From: Anderseniella sp.
Lineage (GTDB): Bacteria > Pseudomonadota > Alphaproteobacteria > Rhizobiales > Aestuariivirgaceae
Assembly: GCA_013041995.1 (NCBI GenBank)
Contig: JABDRA010000182.1
Span: 1 to 9,974 of the forward strand
Reading direction: 5' to 3'
DNA: 9,974 bases
The stretch's first letter is position 1, and every line of letters starts with the position of its first letter. The position numbers were made by a program, and so were the translations under genes. A model generated the notes under the pieces. The model was not told the origin of the DNA. It ran no database searches and was given only the letters and a program-made list of their open reading frames with translations. Shown in pieces: positions 1-8,010 of this stretch.

Positions 1-1
1 A

Positions 2-517
2 GCCGATATTGCCCAGCTTGGCATTGGCCGGAAGTTCCAGAAACCAACGGTGTTTGAAAACCAGACTGTATCTCAGAACCTCGAGCTGGCGCTGGCAGGT
101 GCCCGGCGGGTAGTGGATGCGCTGTCCTGGTTTGCATCACCGGCTGACGGCGAACGTCTCGCACAGATACTGGAAACCATTCGCCTGCCGGATGCGCGCG
201 CCAGAATGGCCCGCGAACTGTCGCATGGCCAGAAGCAATGGCTCGAAATCGGCATGCTGCTGGCGCAGGATCCGAAAGTGCTGCTGATTGATGAACCGGC
301 TGCCGGCATGACCGATTCCGAGACGGTTGAGACAGCGCGATTGTTGCGCGACATCGCCAAAGATCACTCGGTCATTGTCGTCGAGCATGACATGGCCTTT
401 GTGCGCGATCTGGATGTGAAGGTGACCGTTCTGGCCGAAGGATCTGTGCTGGCGGAAGGCTCGCTTGATGTGGTGAGCGCCAACGAGCAGGTCATCGAAA
501 GTTATCTGGGAAGGTAG
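2..517 (+). CDS. urtD: Urea ABC transporter ATP-binding protein UrtD (5' truncated)
   Basis: This is the C-terminal 171 residues of an ABC ATPase that powers urea uptake at the inner membrane, together with UrtE, the permeases UrtB and UrtC and the binding protein UrtA. The reading frame is open from base 2, so the gene begins upstream of the window and its Walker A motif is not visible. The GTG at 50 is an internal valine, not a start. Visible motifs in order are a Q-loop region (GRKFQKPTVF, bases 29-58), the ABC signature LSHGQ (218-232), Walker B with VLLIDEP (278-298), and the switch histidine in VVEHD (386-388). The second signature residue is serine and the third is histidine instead of glycine (LSHGQ), which is usual in UrtD and LivG-like proteins. 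Assignment to UrtD rather than LivG rests on the following urtE-like gene and urease operon. Only 7 bases separate it from urtE. Confidence 0.93.
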   Translation, partial: ADIAQLGIGRKFQKPTVFENQTVSQNLELALAGARRVVDALSWFASPADGERLAQILETIRLPDARARMARELSHGQKQWLEIGMLLAQDPKVLLIDEPAAGMTDSETVETARLLRDIAKDHSVIVVEHDMAFVRDLDVKVTVLAEGSVLAEGSLDVVSANEQVIESYLGR

Positions 518-524
518 CCGTCAG

Positions 525-1220
525 ATGCTCAGTATCACAAATCTGGACCTTCACTACGGGGCAGCCCAGGCGCTGCGCGAGGTCAGTCTCGAAGTGCCCG
601 CAGACAAGGTCACCTGTGTTATGGGGCGCAATGGTGTCGGCAAGACCAGCCTGTTGGGGGCGATTGTTGGTCAGTTGCCGATCACCAGGGGCGAGATTGT
701 CTGGAACGGCACTTCAGTCACACGTGCATCGTGTGAAGACCGTGCGCGTGCCGGCGTGGCCTACGTGCCCCAGGGACGGGAAATATTCCCGCTGCTGAGT
801 GTGCGCGAAAATCTGCAGACCGGATTGTTTGTGCTGCCGCGCAGGGACCGCGTGATATCGGATGAGATATTTGAGCTGTTCCCCGTGCTCAAGGATATGC
901 TGTCTCGCCGCGGTGGTGACCTGTCCGGCGGGCAGCAGCAGCAACTGGCAATTGCCCGTGCACTTGTAATGCGGCCAAAACTGCTCATTCTTGACGAACC
1001 GACAGAGGGCATACAGCCGTCGATTATCAAGGATATTGAACGTGTTATATCTTTACTGCGTGAACGCGGCGGCATGAGCATCCTGCTGGTTGAGCAGTAT
1101 TTCGAGTTCGCCCGCGCGCTTGCAGATACCTATGCGGTCATGGACCGCGGTGAAATCATCATGGCAGGCGAAATGCGCGACGCTGATGAGAAAGCCATTT
1201 TGAAGCATATGACGATCTGA
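525..1220 (+). CDS. urtE: Urea ABC transporter ATP-binding protein UrtE
   Basis: A complete 231-residue ABC ATPase, the second nucleotide-binding subunit of the urea importer. Its length is typical of UrtE and LivF. Walker A GRNGVGKT is at residues 34-41, the Q-loop glutamine at residue 83 (VPQGRE), the LSGGQ signature at 133-137 followed by a glutamine run, and Walker B LLILDEP at 153-159. The usual switch histidine is replaced by glutamine (LLVEQYFEFA), as is typical of the LivF/UrtE family. The ATG at 525 lies 7 bases after the urtD stop with a GGAAGG purine stretch at 509-514. Its TGA stop shares one base with an ATG of ureD. Position between urtD and ureD makes urea the likely substrate rather than branched-chain amino acids. 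Operons of this type are commonly under nitrogen (NtrC/NtcA-type) control, but the promoter lies outside the window. Confidence 0.95.
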   Translation: MLSITNLDLHYGAAQALREVSLEVPADKVTCVMGRNGVGKTSLLGAIVGQLPITRGEIVWNGTSVTRASCEDRARAGVAYVPQGREIFPLLSVRENLQTGLFVLPRRDRVISDEIFELFPVLKDMLSRRGGDLSGGQQQQLAIARALVMRPKLLILDEPTEGIQPSIIKDIERVISLLRERGGMSILLVEQYFEFARALADTYAVMDRGEIIMAGEMRDADEKAILKHMTI

Positions 1221-2116
1221 TGGAGACATGTGTGCCAGCCAGCAGAGCAGGAAAACCACCTAAAGCCGGGCTCAGGCTAGTAGCTGCGGGCGGTGAAACG
1301 CTGAACAGTCAGACCATGCAGCGTTCACAGGGTGCCGTCCGTATATCGTTCAAACCATGTGACGATGGCCGCACGGCGTTGTGCGACCTGTATCAGCAAG
1401 GCTGCCTGAAGGCGCGCTTGCCAAAACAGACGGCCCCTGGTCATGAAGCTATCCTGATCAACACGGCGGGTGGGCTGACCGGTGGGGATGCGCTGAGCGT
1501 CAATGTGGCCTGGCAGGCCGGCACCCGTGCAGCCATCACGACACAGGCTTGTGAACGCATCTACAAGTCTACCGGCGAGGATGCTGTTATTGCCTTGCGG
1601 TTAACTATCGCCGATGAGGCAACCGGCTGCTGGCTGCCGCAGGAAACCATTTTGTTTGAAGGCGCCAGGCTTGATCGCAAGACGCATGTGTCGCTGTCGG
1701 AAAAAGCCACATTGATTGCCTGTGAAGCGGTCATCATCGGGCGGCCTGCCATGGCTGAATATGTACACACCGCCACCTTGCGCGATGAGTGGATCATCGA
1801 ACGTGATGGCAGGGTCGCCTTCATTGACCGGTTGAATCTGACGGGAGATGTCTCGGCGTTGCTGGATGAAACTGCAATTGCAGGCGGCGCCCGGGCTTTT
1901 GCCAGTGTGATAACGGCAGGGCCTGATACGGCGCGCCATTGCGACCTGGCGCGGAAAATCATTGGCGAACACGGTATAGTCGGCGGCAGCAGTGATCTTG
2001 ATGGTGTATGCCTGACGCGAATTCTGGCACCGAGCGGCCATCAACTTCGCAAAACAGTAATGCCGATACTTGCTGCCCTGTGCAGTGCAGACTTGCCCCG
2101 GGTATGGACGTGTTGA
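1220..2116 (+). CDS. ureD: Urease accessory protein UreD (UreH)
   Basis: UreD is the scaffold that binds the apo-urease trimer and recruits UreF and UreG, so that nickel can be inserted into the active site in the cytoplasm. Family hallmarks are the Q-R-S-Q-G-A-V-R-I-S-F block near residue 34, LYQQGCLKARLP, the NTAGGLTGGD motif, TTQACERIYKS, LPQETILFEGA and the C-terminal LPRVW. It has up to 298 residues, at the long end of the usual size. The start is uncertain. The ATG at 1220 overlaps the urtE TGA by one base but has no Shine-Dalgarno sequence. An in-frame GTG at 1232 has GGAG at 1222-1225, six bases upstream, and is arguably better. An ATG at 1316 sits just before the first conserved block. 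The family match is clear whichever start is used. Confidence 0.95.
   Translation: METCVPASRAGKPPKAGLRLVAAGGETLNSQTMQRSQGAVRISFKPCDDGRTALCDLYQQGCLKARLPKQTAPGHEAILINTAGGLTGGDALSVNVAWQAGTRAAITTQACERIYKSTGEDAVIALRLTIADEATGCWLPQETILFEGARLDRKTHVSLSEKATLIACEAVIIGRPAMAEYVHTATLRDEWIIERDGRVAFIDRLNLTGDVSALLDETAIAGGARAFASVITAGPDTARHCDLARKIIGEHGIVGGSSDLDGVCLTRILAPSGHQLRKTVMPILAALCSADLPRVWTC
1222..1225 (+). promoter_or_regulatory. Shine-Dalgarno GGAG favouring a GTG start for ureD
   Basis: GGAG lies six bases upstream of the in-frame GTG at 1232 and inside the codons that follow the ATG at 1220. The ATG at 1220 itself has no purine-rich motif at a workable distance. This suggests that ureD translation may begin at 1232, giving 294 residues, with coupling to the urtE stop. 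It is a motif reading only. Confidence 0.45.
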
Positions 2117-2123
2117 TTGCAGA

Positions 2124-2129
2124 AAGGAG
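2124..2129 (+). promoter_or_regulatory. Shine-Dalgarno AAGGAG fixing the GTG start of ureA
   Basis: A strong AAGGAG lies six bases upstream of the GTG at 2136. It decides the ureA start, because the frame remains open further upstream inside ureD with no comparable signal. The conserved UreA N-terminus (MNLTPREKDKLL) begins exactly at this GTG. Confidence 0.8.
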
Positions 2130-2135
2130 AGTGCA

Positions 2136-2438
2136 GTGAATTTGACACCGCGTGAAAAAGACAAATTGCTGATTTCCATGGCTGCGATAGTAGCTCGTCG
2201 CCGCCTGGAACGCGGCGTCAGGCTGAACTATCCCGAAGCCATCGCCCTGATCTCGGACTTTGTTGTCGAGGGCGCGCGTGATGGCACCAGCGTTGCACAG
2301 TTGATGGCGGACGGGGCGCAGGTCATTACCCGCGATCAGGTCATGGAAGGTGTTGCCGAAATGATCCACGACGTACAGGTCGAGGCAACTTTCCCCGATG
2401 GCACCAAGCTTGTCACCGTGCACGAACCCATCCGCTAG
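2136..2438 (+). CDS. ureA: Urease subunit gamma (UreA)
   Basis: The 100-residue gamma subunit of urease, a structural component of the (alpha-beta-gamma)3 enzyme that hydrolyses urea in the cytoplasm. The length matches the family norm of about 100 residues. Conserved features include the start MNLTPREKDKLL, the ARRRLERGVRLNYPEA block, SDFVVEGARDG, and the C-terminal FPDGTKLVTVHEPIR. It starts with GTG, preceded by AAGGAG at 2124-2129. It follows ureD after 19 bases and precedes ureB by 32 bases. That gap is larger than at most neighbouring junctions and contains a small hairpin overlapping the TAG stop. Gamma and beta are separate proteins here, as is usual in bacteria other than Helicobacter. 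Confidence 0.97.
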   Translation: MNLTPREKDKLLISMAAIVARRRLERGVRLNYPEAIALISDFVVEGARDGTSVAQLMADGAQVITRDQVMEGVAEMIHDVQVEATFPDGTKLVTVHEPIR

Positions 2439-2451
2439 GGTCAGGACCCTA
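2436..2451 (+). other. Hairpin overlapping the ureA stop codon
   Basis: TAGGGTC at 2436-2442 is the exact reverse complement of GACCCTA at 2445-2451, separated by AG. In RNA this would fold as six pairs closing a four-base CAGG loop. The left arm begins with the ureA stop codon. The bases after it (ATAAGAGGCG) contain no T-run, so it is not a standard terminator. It could be an RNA-stability or processing element between ureA and ureB, or chance. Confidence 0.45.
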
Positions 2452-2470
2452 ATAAGAGGCGATATGAAAC

Positions 2471-2779
2471 ATGATTCCTGGTGAATACATGGTCAAAGAC
2501 GGCGAAATCGTCCTGAACGAAAACAGTGAGGCGACAACACTGCTTGTGGCCAATGCCGGTGACCGGCCGGTTCAGGTCGGGTCCCACTATCATTTCTTCG
2601 AAACCAATCCGGCGCTGGAGTTTGACCGGGAACAGGCACGTGGCATGCGGCTTGATATTGCAGCAGGCACAGCCGTCAGGTTCGAGCCCGGTCAAAGCCG
2701 GGAAATTGATCTGGTGCCGATGGCAGGAACACGTCAGGTCTATGGATTTAACCAGAAGATCATGGGGGACCTGGACTGA
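2471..2779 (+). CDS. ureB: Urease subunit beta (UreB)
   Basis: The 102-residue beta subunit of urease, within the normal size of 100-110 residues. It packs against the alpha subunit and supports the active-site flap region. Recognisable blocks are MIPGEYMVKDGEIVLNEN, the family signature VGSHYHFFETNPAL, AVRFEPGQSREIDLVP and the closing YGFNQKIMG. The ATG at 2471 is chosen because the conserved N-terminus starts there. AGAGG at 2455-2459 is 11 bases upstream, a rather long spacing. Another ATG at 2464 is out of frame and opens only six codons. The TGA stop shares one base with the ureC ATG, which implies coupled translation of beta and alpha. Confidence 0.97.
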   Translation: MIPGEYMVKDGEIVLNENSEATTLLVANAGDRPVQVGSHYHFFETNPALEFDREQARGMRLDIAAGTAVRFEPGQSREIDLVPMAGTRQVYGFNQKIMGDLD

Positions 2780-4488
2780 TGCCGGCAGCCATTTCACGTA
2801 ACACCTATGCGGCAATGTATGGTCCGACCACCGGAGACAAGTTACGGCTTGCTGACACAGACTTGTTCATCGAGGTTGAAAAGGACCTCACAACCTATGG
2901 CGAGGAAGTGAAGTTCGGTGGCGGCAAGGTCATCCGCGATGGTATGGGGCAGTCGCAGGTCACCCGCGCCAACGGCGCCGTTGATACGGTGATAACCAAT
3001 GCGCTGATTGTTGATCACACCGGCATCTACAAGGCTGACATTGGCCTCCGGGACGGCCTGATTGCCGCCATCGGCAAGGCTGGAAACCCGGATACGCAAC
3101 CCGGTGTCAACATCATCATCGGACCATCGACTGAAGCCATTGCCGGTGAAGGCAAGATACTCACCGCCGGTGGTTTTGATGCGCACATCCATTTCATCTG
3201 CCCGCAACAGATCGAAGAAGCCTTGTACTCGGGCGTTACCACCATGCTGGGCGGCGGCACGGGACCGGCGACCGGAACCAATGCGACCACGTGTACGCCT
3301 GGTGCCTGGCATATGCAGCGCATGATGGAGGCAGCAGAAGCCTTTCCTGTCAATCTCGGGTTTTCCGGCAAGGGCAATGCATCATTGCCCGAAGGCCTGG
3401 TTGAAATGGTTGAGGCCGGTGCCTGCGCGCTCAAACTTCATGAGGACTGGGGCACCACGCCGGCTGCCATCGACTGCTGCCTGTCTGTTGCAGATGACAT
3501 GGACGTCCAGGTGATGATCCACACGGACACGCTGAACGAGTCCGGTTTCGTTGAAAACACCATTGCCGCCATCAAGGGCCGCACCATTCACGCGTTCCAT
3601 ACCGAAGGGGCAGGCGGCGGTCATGCACCGGATATCATCAAGGTATGCGGTGAGCTCAATGTCATTCCATCGTCCACCAACCCGACGCGCCCCTATACCG
3701 TCAACACCGTGGACGAGCACCTCGACATGCTGATGGTGTGTCATCATCTGGATGCGTCAATTTCAGAAGATATTGCTTTTGCTGAAAGCCGTATCCGCAA
3801 GGAAACCATCGCAGCAGAAGACATCTTGCATGACATGGGGGCATTCTCGATCATCGCGTCGGACAGCCAGGCCATGGGGCGTGTCGGTGAAGTCCTGATC
3901 AGGACCTGGCAGACAGCCGACAAGATGAAGCGTCAGCGCGGCCGCCTGCCGGACGAGACAGGTGAAAACGACAATCTGCGGGTGCGCCGATACATTGCCA
4001 AGTACACGATAAACCCGGCCATCGCGCATGGCATGGCAGACCATATCGGGTCGGTCGAAGTCGGCAAACTGGCCGACCTGGTGTTGTGGACGCCGGCATT
4101 CTTCGGGGTGAAGCCGGATATGATACTCAAGATGGGAACCATTGCGGCGGCACCCATGGGCGATCCCAATGCCTCAATTCCGACCCCGCAGCCGGTGCAT
4201 TGCAGACCGATGTTCGGGGCATTCGGCAAGGCACTCACAAAAGGCCGGGTGACGTTCGTTTCCCAAGCCGGAATGGCGGCCGGGATCGGGGAAAAGTATG
4301 ATCTGGCCAGCAAGGTGCTGCCGGTGAAAAATACCCGCAGCATCGGCAAGAAGGACATGGTCCTGAACGACCTGATGCCGAAGATCTCTGTCGATCCGGA
4401 AACCTATGAAGTTCATGCCGACGGTGAGCTGCTGACATGTGAACCTGCCGAGGTGCTGCCCATGGCACAGCGGTATTTTCTGTTCTGA
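2779..4488 (+). CDS. ureC: Urease subunit alpha (UreC), catalytic
   Basis: The 569-residue catalytic subunit, a TIM-barrel amidohydrolase that converts urea to ammonia and carbamate at a dinickel centre. Its length is standard (about 567-572). The expected active-site residues are all present: H136 and H138 (AHIHF) as nickel ligands, K219 (LKLHEDWG) as the lysine carbamylated to bridge the nickels, H221, H248 (MIHTDTLNESG), H274 (FHTEG), flap cysteine C321 and catalytic H322 (VCHHL), and nickel ligand D362 (SDSQAMGRVGE). All sit a constant two residues above the Klebsiella enzyme numbering as I recall it, so there is no insertion or deletion across the core. The ATG overlaps the ureB stop by one base, and ureE starts 12 bases after the TGA. 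The gene appears fully functional. Confidence 0.98.
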   Translation: MPAAISRNTYAAMYGPTTGDKLRLADTDLFIEVEKDLTTYGEEVKFGGGKVIRDGMGQSQVTRANGAVDTVITNALIVDHTGIYKADIGLRDGLIAAIGKAGNPDTQPGVNIIIGPSTEAIAGEGKILTAGGFDAHIHFICPQQIEEALYSGVTTMLGGGTGPATGTNATTCTPGAWHMQRMMEAAEAFPVNLGFSGKGNASLPEGLVEMVEAGACALKLHEDWGTTPAAIDCCLSVADDMDVQVMIHTDTLNESGFVENTIAAIKGRTIHAFHTEGAGGGHAPDIIKVCGELNVIPSSTNPTRPYTVNTVDEHLDMLMVCHHLDASISEDIAFAESRIRKETIAAEDILHDMGAFSIIASDSQAMGRVGEVLIRTWQTADKMKRQRGRLPDETGENDNLRVRRYIAKYTINPAIAHGMADHIGSVEVGKLADLVLWTPAFFGVKPDMILKMGTIAAAPMGDPNASIPTPQPVHCRPMFGAFGKALTKGRVTFVSQAGMAAGIGEKYDLASKVLPVKNTRSIGKKDMVLNDLMPKISVDPETYEVHADGELLTCEPAEVLPMAQRYFLF

Positions 4489-4500
4489 GGTAATGCATCG

Positions 4501-4992
4501 ATGACCCAATTACGAGCAATCAAATGTCTGGCTGCCGGAAGCTGGCGGGCCGACCCCTTGTGCGCCGTCACCTTGAATAAGGATCAGCGCCATCGCCGAC
4601 GAATTGTCCTGAGCAGTGACACCGGCCTGGAATTCCTGCTTGATTTGCCTGACGCAATCCAGCTTTGCCATGGCGACGGCCTGCAACTCGAAGACGGCCG
4701 GGTGATAGAGGTGCTCGCAGAAGCTGAGGAATTGCTGGAAGTACGCGGGCAAGACACACATCATCTGCTGAGACTGGCCTGGCATCTGGGCAACCGGCAT
4801 CTCGAAGCACAAATCGAAGACGGCCGTATCCTGGTCAGGCGCGACCATGTCATCGAGGACATGTTGACCGGCCTTGGGGCGACAACGGCGCATGTGGTTG
4901 AACCGTTCAGTCCGCAAGGCGGCGCATATGCTGATCACGGGCAGGGCGGTCATCACCATCACCATCATGCAGGTCACGGCCATGACCACTAG
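4501..4992 (+). CDS. ureE: Urease accessory nickel chaperone UreE
   Basis: A 163-residue cytoplasmic metallochaperone that carries nickel to the UreDFG-apourease complex. The N-terminal half (residues about 1-75) is the peptide-binding-like domain. The C-terminal half carries the conserved motif WHLGNRH, whose final histidine, residue 100, corresponds to the interfacial nickel-binding histidine (His96 in Klebsiella). H116 in RRDHVIEDML is also in the expected region. The protein ends in a histidine-rich tail: six consecutive histidines, then AGHGHDH. Such tails are known in many UreE proteins and act in nickel storage or buffering, although they are dispensable in some species. The ATG at 4501 is preceded by GAGG at 4487-4490. 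The last 11 bases overlap the proposed ureF start. Confidence 0.95.
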   Translation: MTQLRAIKCLAAGSWRADPLCAVTLNKDQRHRRRIVLSSDTGLEFLLDLPDAIQLCHGDGLQLEDGRVIEVLAEAEELLEVRGQDTHHLLRLAWHLGNRHLEAQIEDGRILVRRDHVIEDMLTGLGATTAHVVEPFSPQGGAYADHGQGGHHHHHHAGHGHDH

Positions 4993-5671
4993 TCACAATC
5001 CAGGGCTGTACAGGTTGCTGACCTGGCTGTCGCCGTCCTATCCGGTCGGCGCATTCAGTTACAGCCAGGGTCTTGAAACGGCAATTGCCCGGGAACTTGT
5101 GCAGGACACTGCATCATTGCAGGCGTGGATTGAAAGTTCATTGTCAGGCGGGATATTGTGGTCGGACGCAGTGCTGTTTGCTTGTGCTCACGAAGCAGCC
5201 CCTGTTGCCGGTTCCAGCAGTTTGAGTGAGGTGGTTGAGTTCGCGGCTGCATTCCAGCCGTCCTCGGAACTGCGCCTGGAAACTATGGCGCAGGGAGACG
5301 CATTTCTAAAGGTCACGATGCAGGCCTGGCCATGCGGGGCACTGGAAAAACTGATGCGGATCAGGCGTCGCGAAATTGCCTATCCGGTAGCGGTAGGTTG
5401 TGCTGCGGCCGGTCATGGCATTGGCCTGAATGCCGCCCTTGATGCCTGGGCGCATGCTTCGGTGTCCAATCTTGTGTCTGCAGCCGTTCGCCTGGTGCCG
5501 CTGGGCCAAACCCAGGGGCAAGAGGTTCTGGCATCCGTTGAACCTGCTATTGCCGATGTGGTCGAGCTGGCACAGCAGACATTGCTCTGCGATATCGCAA
5601 CCAACAGTTTTGTTGCTGAGATTTGCTCCATGCAACACGAGACTCAAACCACGAGGTTATTCCGCTCATGA
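4982..5671 (+). CDS. ureF: Urease accessory protein UreF
   Basis: A 229-residue all-helical accessory protein that bridges UreD and UreG during urease activation. Its length is typical. Family signatures are LLTWLSPSYPVGAFSYSQGLE near the N-terminus, the ILWSDAVL segment, RLETMAQGDAFLK, YPVAVGCAAAGHGI, and the region with RLVPLGQTQGQEVLA. The ATG at 4982 is chosen because it is the closest start to the conserved block, with a weak AGG at 4971-4973. An in-frame ATG at 4967 would add five residues. The frame stays open upstream to 4874, but that part runs through the coding sequence of the ureE tail. It overlaps ureE by 11 bases, and its TGA overlaps the ureG ATG by four bases (ATGA). Confidence 0.93.
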   Translation: MTTSHNPGLYRLLTWLSPSYPVGAFSYSQGLETAIARELVQDTASLQAWIESSLSGGILWSDAVLFACAHEAAPVAGSSSLSEVVEFAAAFQPSSELRLETMAQGDAFLKVTMQAWPCGALEKLMRIRRREIAYPVAVGCAAAGHGIGLNAALDAWAHASVSNLVSAAVRLVPLGQTQGQEVLASVEPAIADVVELAQQTLLCDIATNSFVAEICSMQHETQTTRLFRS

Positions 5672-6301
5672 ACTCTTCCAACGGCCCATTGCGCATTGGT
5701 ATCGGCGGCCCTGTCGGCTCCGGCAAGACCACGCTGACCCAACGCCTGTGCGAAGCCATGCGAGAAAACTATTCCATCGGTGTCGTCACCAACGACATCT
5801 ATACAAAGGAAGACGCCTTGATGCTGGCCAGGCTTCAGGCCCTGCCGGAAAACCGTATCATCGGTGTCGAGACGGGCGGGTGCCCGCATACGGCCATTCG
5901 CGAAGACGCCTCGATCAACCTTGCCGCCATTGCCGACCTGACAAAACGTCACGATGACCTGGATGTGGTCTTTATCGAATCCGGTGGCGACAACCTGGCT
6001 GCTACCTTTTCGCCGGAACTGGCGGATTTGACCCTGTACGTGATCAGCGTCTGCCAGGGAGAGGAAATCCCCCGAAAAGGCGGTCCCGGTATTACCCGGT
6101 CGGACCTGCTGGTGATCAACAAGACGGACCTTGCACCGCATGTAGGTGCCGATCTTGAGGTCATGCGGACCGATGCGGACCGGATGCGCAACGGCGGCAA
6201 AACCAGTTTCACCGATTTGAAACGTCAATCAGGTGTTGAGGAGATTGTTCAGTTCCTTGAGCAGTTCGGCGGGTTGAGCATGAGGGACAATCAGCCGGCT
6301 G

Positions 6302-6315
<14 letters not shown>
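5668..6315 (+). CDS. ureG: Urease accessory GTPase UreG
   Basis: A 215-residue SIMIBI-class GTPase whose GTP hydrolysis drives nickel insertion into urease. The P-loop GPVGSGKT is at residues 14-21. The invariant nickel-binding CPH motif is at 72-74, followed by TAIREDAS. Further family blocks are VVTNDIYTKEDA, FIESGGDNLAATFSPEL and the guanine-specificity motif NKTDL. Length is normal for the family (about 200-215). The start at 5668 fits the usual UreG N-terminus and the four-base overlap with ureF. Reading further upstream to 5623 would only extend it into ureF. This is the last gene of the urease block. Its stop overlaps the 3' end of the convergent kinase-like gene. Confidence 0.97.
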
Positions 6316-7210
<895 letters not shown>

Positions 7211-7295
7211 CGGGCATCCTCCAAGGCAATGGTTTACTGTTCGCAGCACTTGATTATCATGGCCCGGCAAAAGCGCAAATGCCATGGAGAAACCG
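7211..7295. promoter_or_regulatory. Divergent promoter spacer between kinase and methyltransferase
   Basis: An 85-base spacer between divergent starts, so both genes must initiate here or share control. It contains GGAGG (minus strand, 7218-7222) for the kinase and GGAG (7286-7289) for the methyltransferase. A short palindrome, TGAT-T-ATCA (7251-7259), lies near the middle and is a possible operator half-site pair. I see no convincing -35/-10 pair on either strand. Confidence 0.4.
7286..7289 (+). promoter_or_regulatory. Shine-Dalgarno GGAG deciding the methyltransferase start
   Basis: GGAG lies six bases upstream of the ATG at 7296. The alternative in-frame ATG at 7284 contains this motif within its own first codons and has none upstream. 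The start at 7296 is therefore preferred. Confidence 0.6.
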
Positions 7296-7928
7296 ATGAC
7301 AAATTCAAAGCATGATGGACATCTCGGCGCAGTCTATGATGCGAAAGAGCCAGAGGAAATTGCCGGTCACTATGATCGCTGGTCGGAGAGCTATGATGCC
7401 GACATGGCGGTTGCAGGCTATCGCCATCCGGCGATTTGCCTGGCGCTCCTGTCGCGTCATCTGCCACGTGGAACGGAACCTCTGCTGGACGCTGGCGCCG
7501 GCACGGGGCTGGTCGGCGAATGGCTTGGCATCATGGGGTATCCGCGCGTCGAGGCGCTGGACATCTCCGAAGGCATGCTGGCTGTTGCCCGCAAAAAGGG
7601 TGTCTACAGTGATGTCCATCAACTGGCTCTTGGCGGTCCGCTGCCGTTTGCCGACAATGCTTATGCCGGGATCATTTCGGCCGGTGTGTTCACCACCGGC
7701 CATGTTGGCGCACACGGTGTCGACGAACTGATCCGCATCTGCCAACCCGGCGGCGTGCTCGTGCTGACGGTCAAGGACACATTGTGGACTGAGGCATTTG
7801 CCGCTCATGTTTCTGACTTGCAGGCCAGCGGGAAGGTAACTCTTGTTGAGCAGACATCTCCCTACGTGTCCATGCCGGGAGAGGCAGCTACAATCCCGAG
7901 CCGGGGTGTTGTGATAAAGGTCAGCTGA
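7296..7928 (+). CDS. Class I SAM-dependent methyltransferase, METTL27-like
   Basis: A 210-residue Rossmann-fold methyltransferase predicted to use S-adenosylmethionine. Motif I is LLDAGAGTGLVG with D65-A-G-A-G-T-G71. The acidic residue closing strand 2 is D89 (EALDISEGML). The post-motif region has LPFADNAYAGIISAGVF and the motif III-like CQPGGVLVLTVKD. The N-terminal YDRWSESYDADM, the GYRHP segment and the overall order strongly recall the METTL27 (WBSCR27) family, whose substrate is poorly defined. There is no signal peptide or membrane segment, so it is cytosolic. The start at 7296 is chosen over 7284 because of GGAG at 7286-7289. It is divergent from the choline-kinase-like gene. A small-molecule substrate is plausible, but no specific reaction can be assigned. 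Confidence 0.85.
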   Translation: MTNSKHDGHLGAVYDAKEPEEIAGHYDRWSESYDADMAVAGYRHPAICLALLSRHLPRGTEPLLDAGAGTGLVGEWLGIMGYPRVEALDISEGMLAVARKKGVYSDVHQLALGGPLPFADNAYAGIISAGVFTTGHVGAHGVDELIRICQPGGVLVLTVKDTLWTEAFAAHVSDLQASGKVTLVEQTSPYVSMPGEAATIPSRGVVIKVS

Positions 7929-7935
7929 ATGCCAA

Positions 7936-7964
7936 GCATCTGATTGCGAGGCAATTGCTGATGC
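7936..7964 (+). terminator. Possible hairpin downstream of the methyltransferase gene
   Basis: GCATC (7936-7940) can pair with GATGC (7960-7964). Inside it, ATTGC (7943-7947) pairs with GCAAT (7951-7955) around a GAG loop, with an asymmetric internal loop between the two stems. It starts 7 bases after the stop codon, the usual place for a terminator, but no T-run follows. It may be a weak or Rho-assisted 3' end structure. Confidence 0.3.
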
Positions 7965-7980
7965 CGGGACACTGAAGGTA

Positions 7981-8010
7981 AAGAATCATTCCACACAGTG
8001 AAGATTCATT
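7981..8010 (+). repeat. Pair of 10-base direct repeats spaced 20 bases
   Basis: AAGAATCATT (7981-7990) and AAGATTCATT (8001-8010) match at nine of ten positions with a 20-base period, about two helical turns. They end immediately before the TTGACT at 8010-8015. The first copy with the following base also forms GAAT-C-ATTC. This layout would suit a regulator dimer binding upstream of the importer promoter, but two short copies may be chance. Confidence 0.35.

Noticed and set aside
2464..2484. Six-codon open frame (MKHDSW) overlapping the ureB start, with AGAGG close upstream
   Set aside because: Too short to support as a gene. The Shine-Dalgarno-like motif is equally explained as belonging to ureB at 2471. 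It could be an upstream leader frame, but nothing in the sequence distinguishes this from chance.
2842..3312. Long minus-strand frames opposite ureC (also 3027-3434 and 3933-4358)
   Set aside because: They are antisense to a highly conserved gene, their protein sequences are compositionally odd and unlike any family I recognise, and they lack ribosome-binding sites.
4951..4968. Tandem CAT/CAC trinucleotide run as a simple-sequence repeat or slippage site
   Set aside because: It encodes the expected UreE histidine tail, and alternating CAT and CAC codons make it an imperfect repeat, so slippage is unlikely.
6292..6301. Ten-base palindrome CAGCCGGCTG near the ureG 3' end
   Set aside because: It has no loop for RNA folding and lies within ureG codons. 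The adjacent hairpin at 6298-6319 is a better explanation of the local symmetry.
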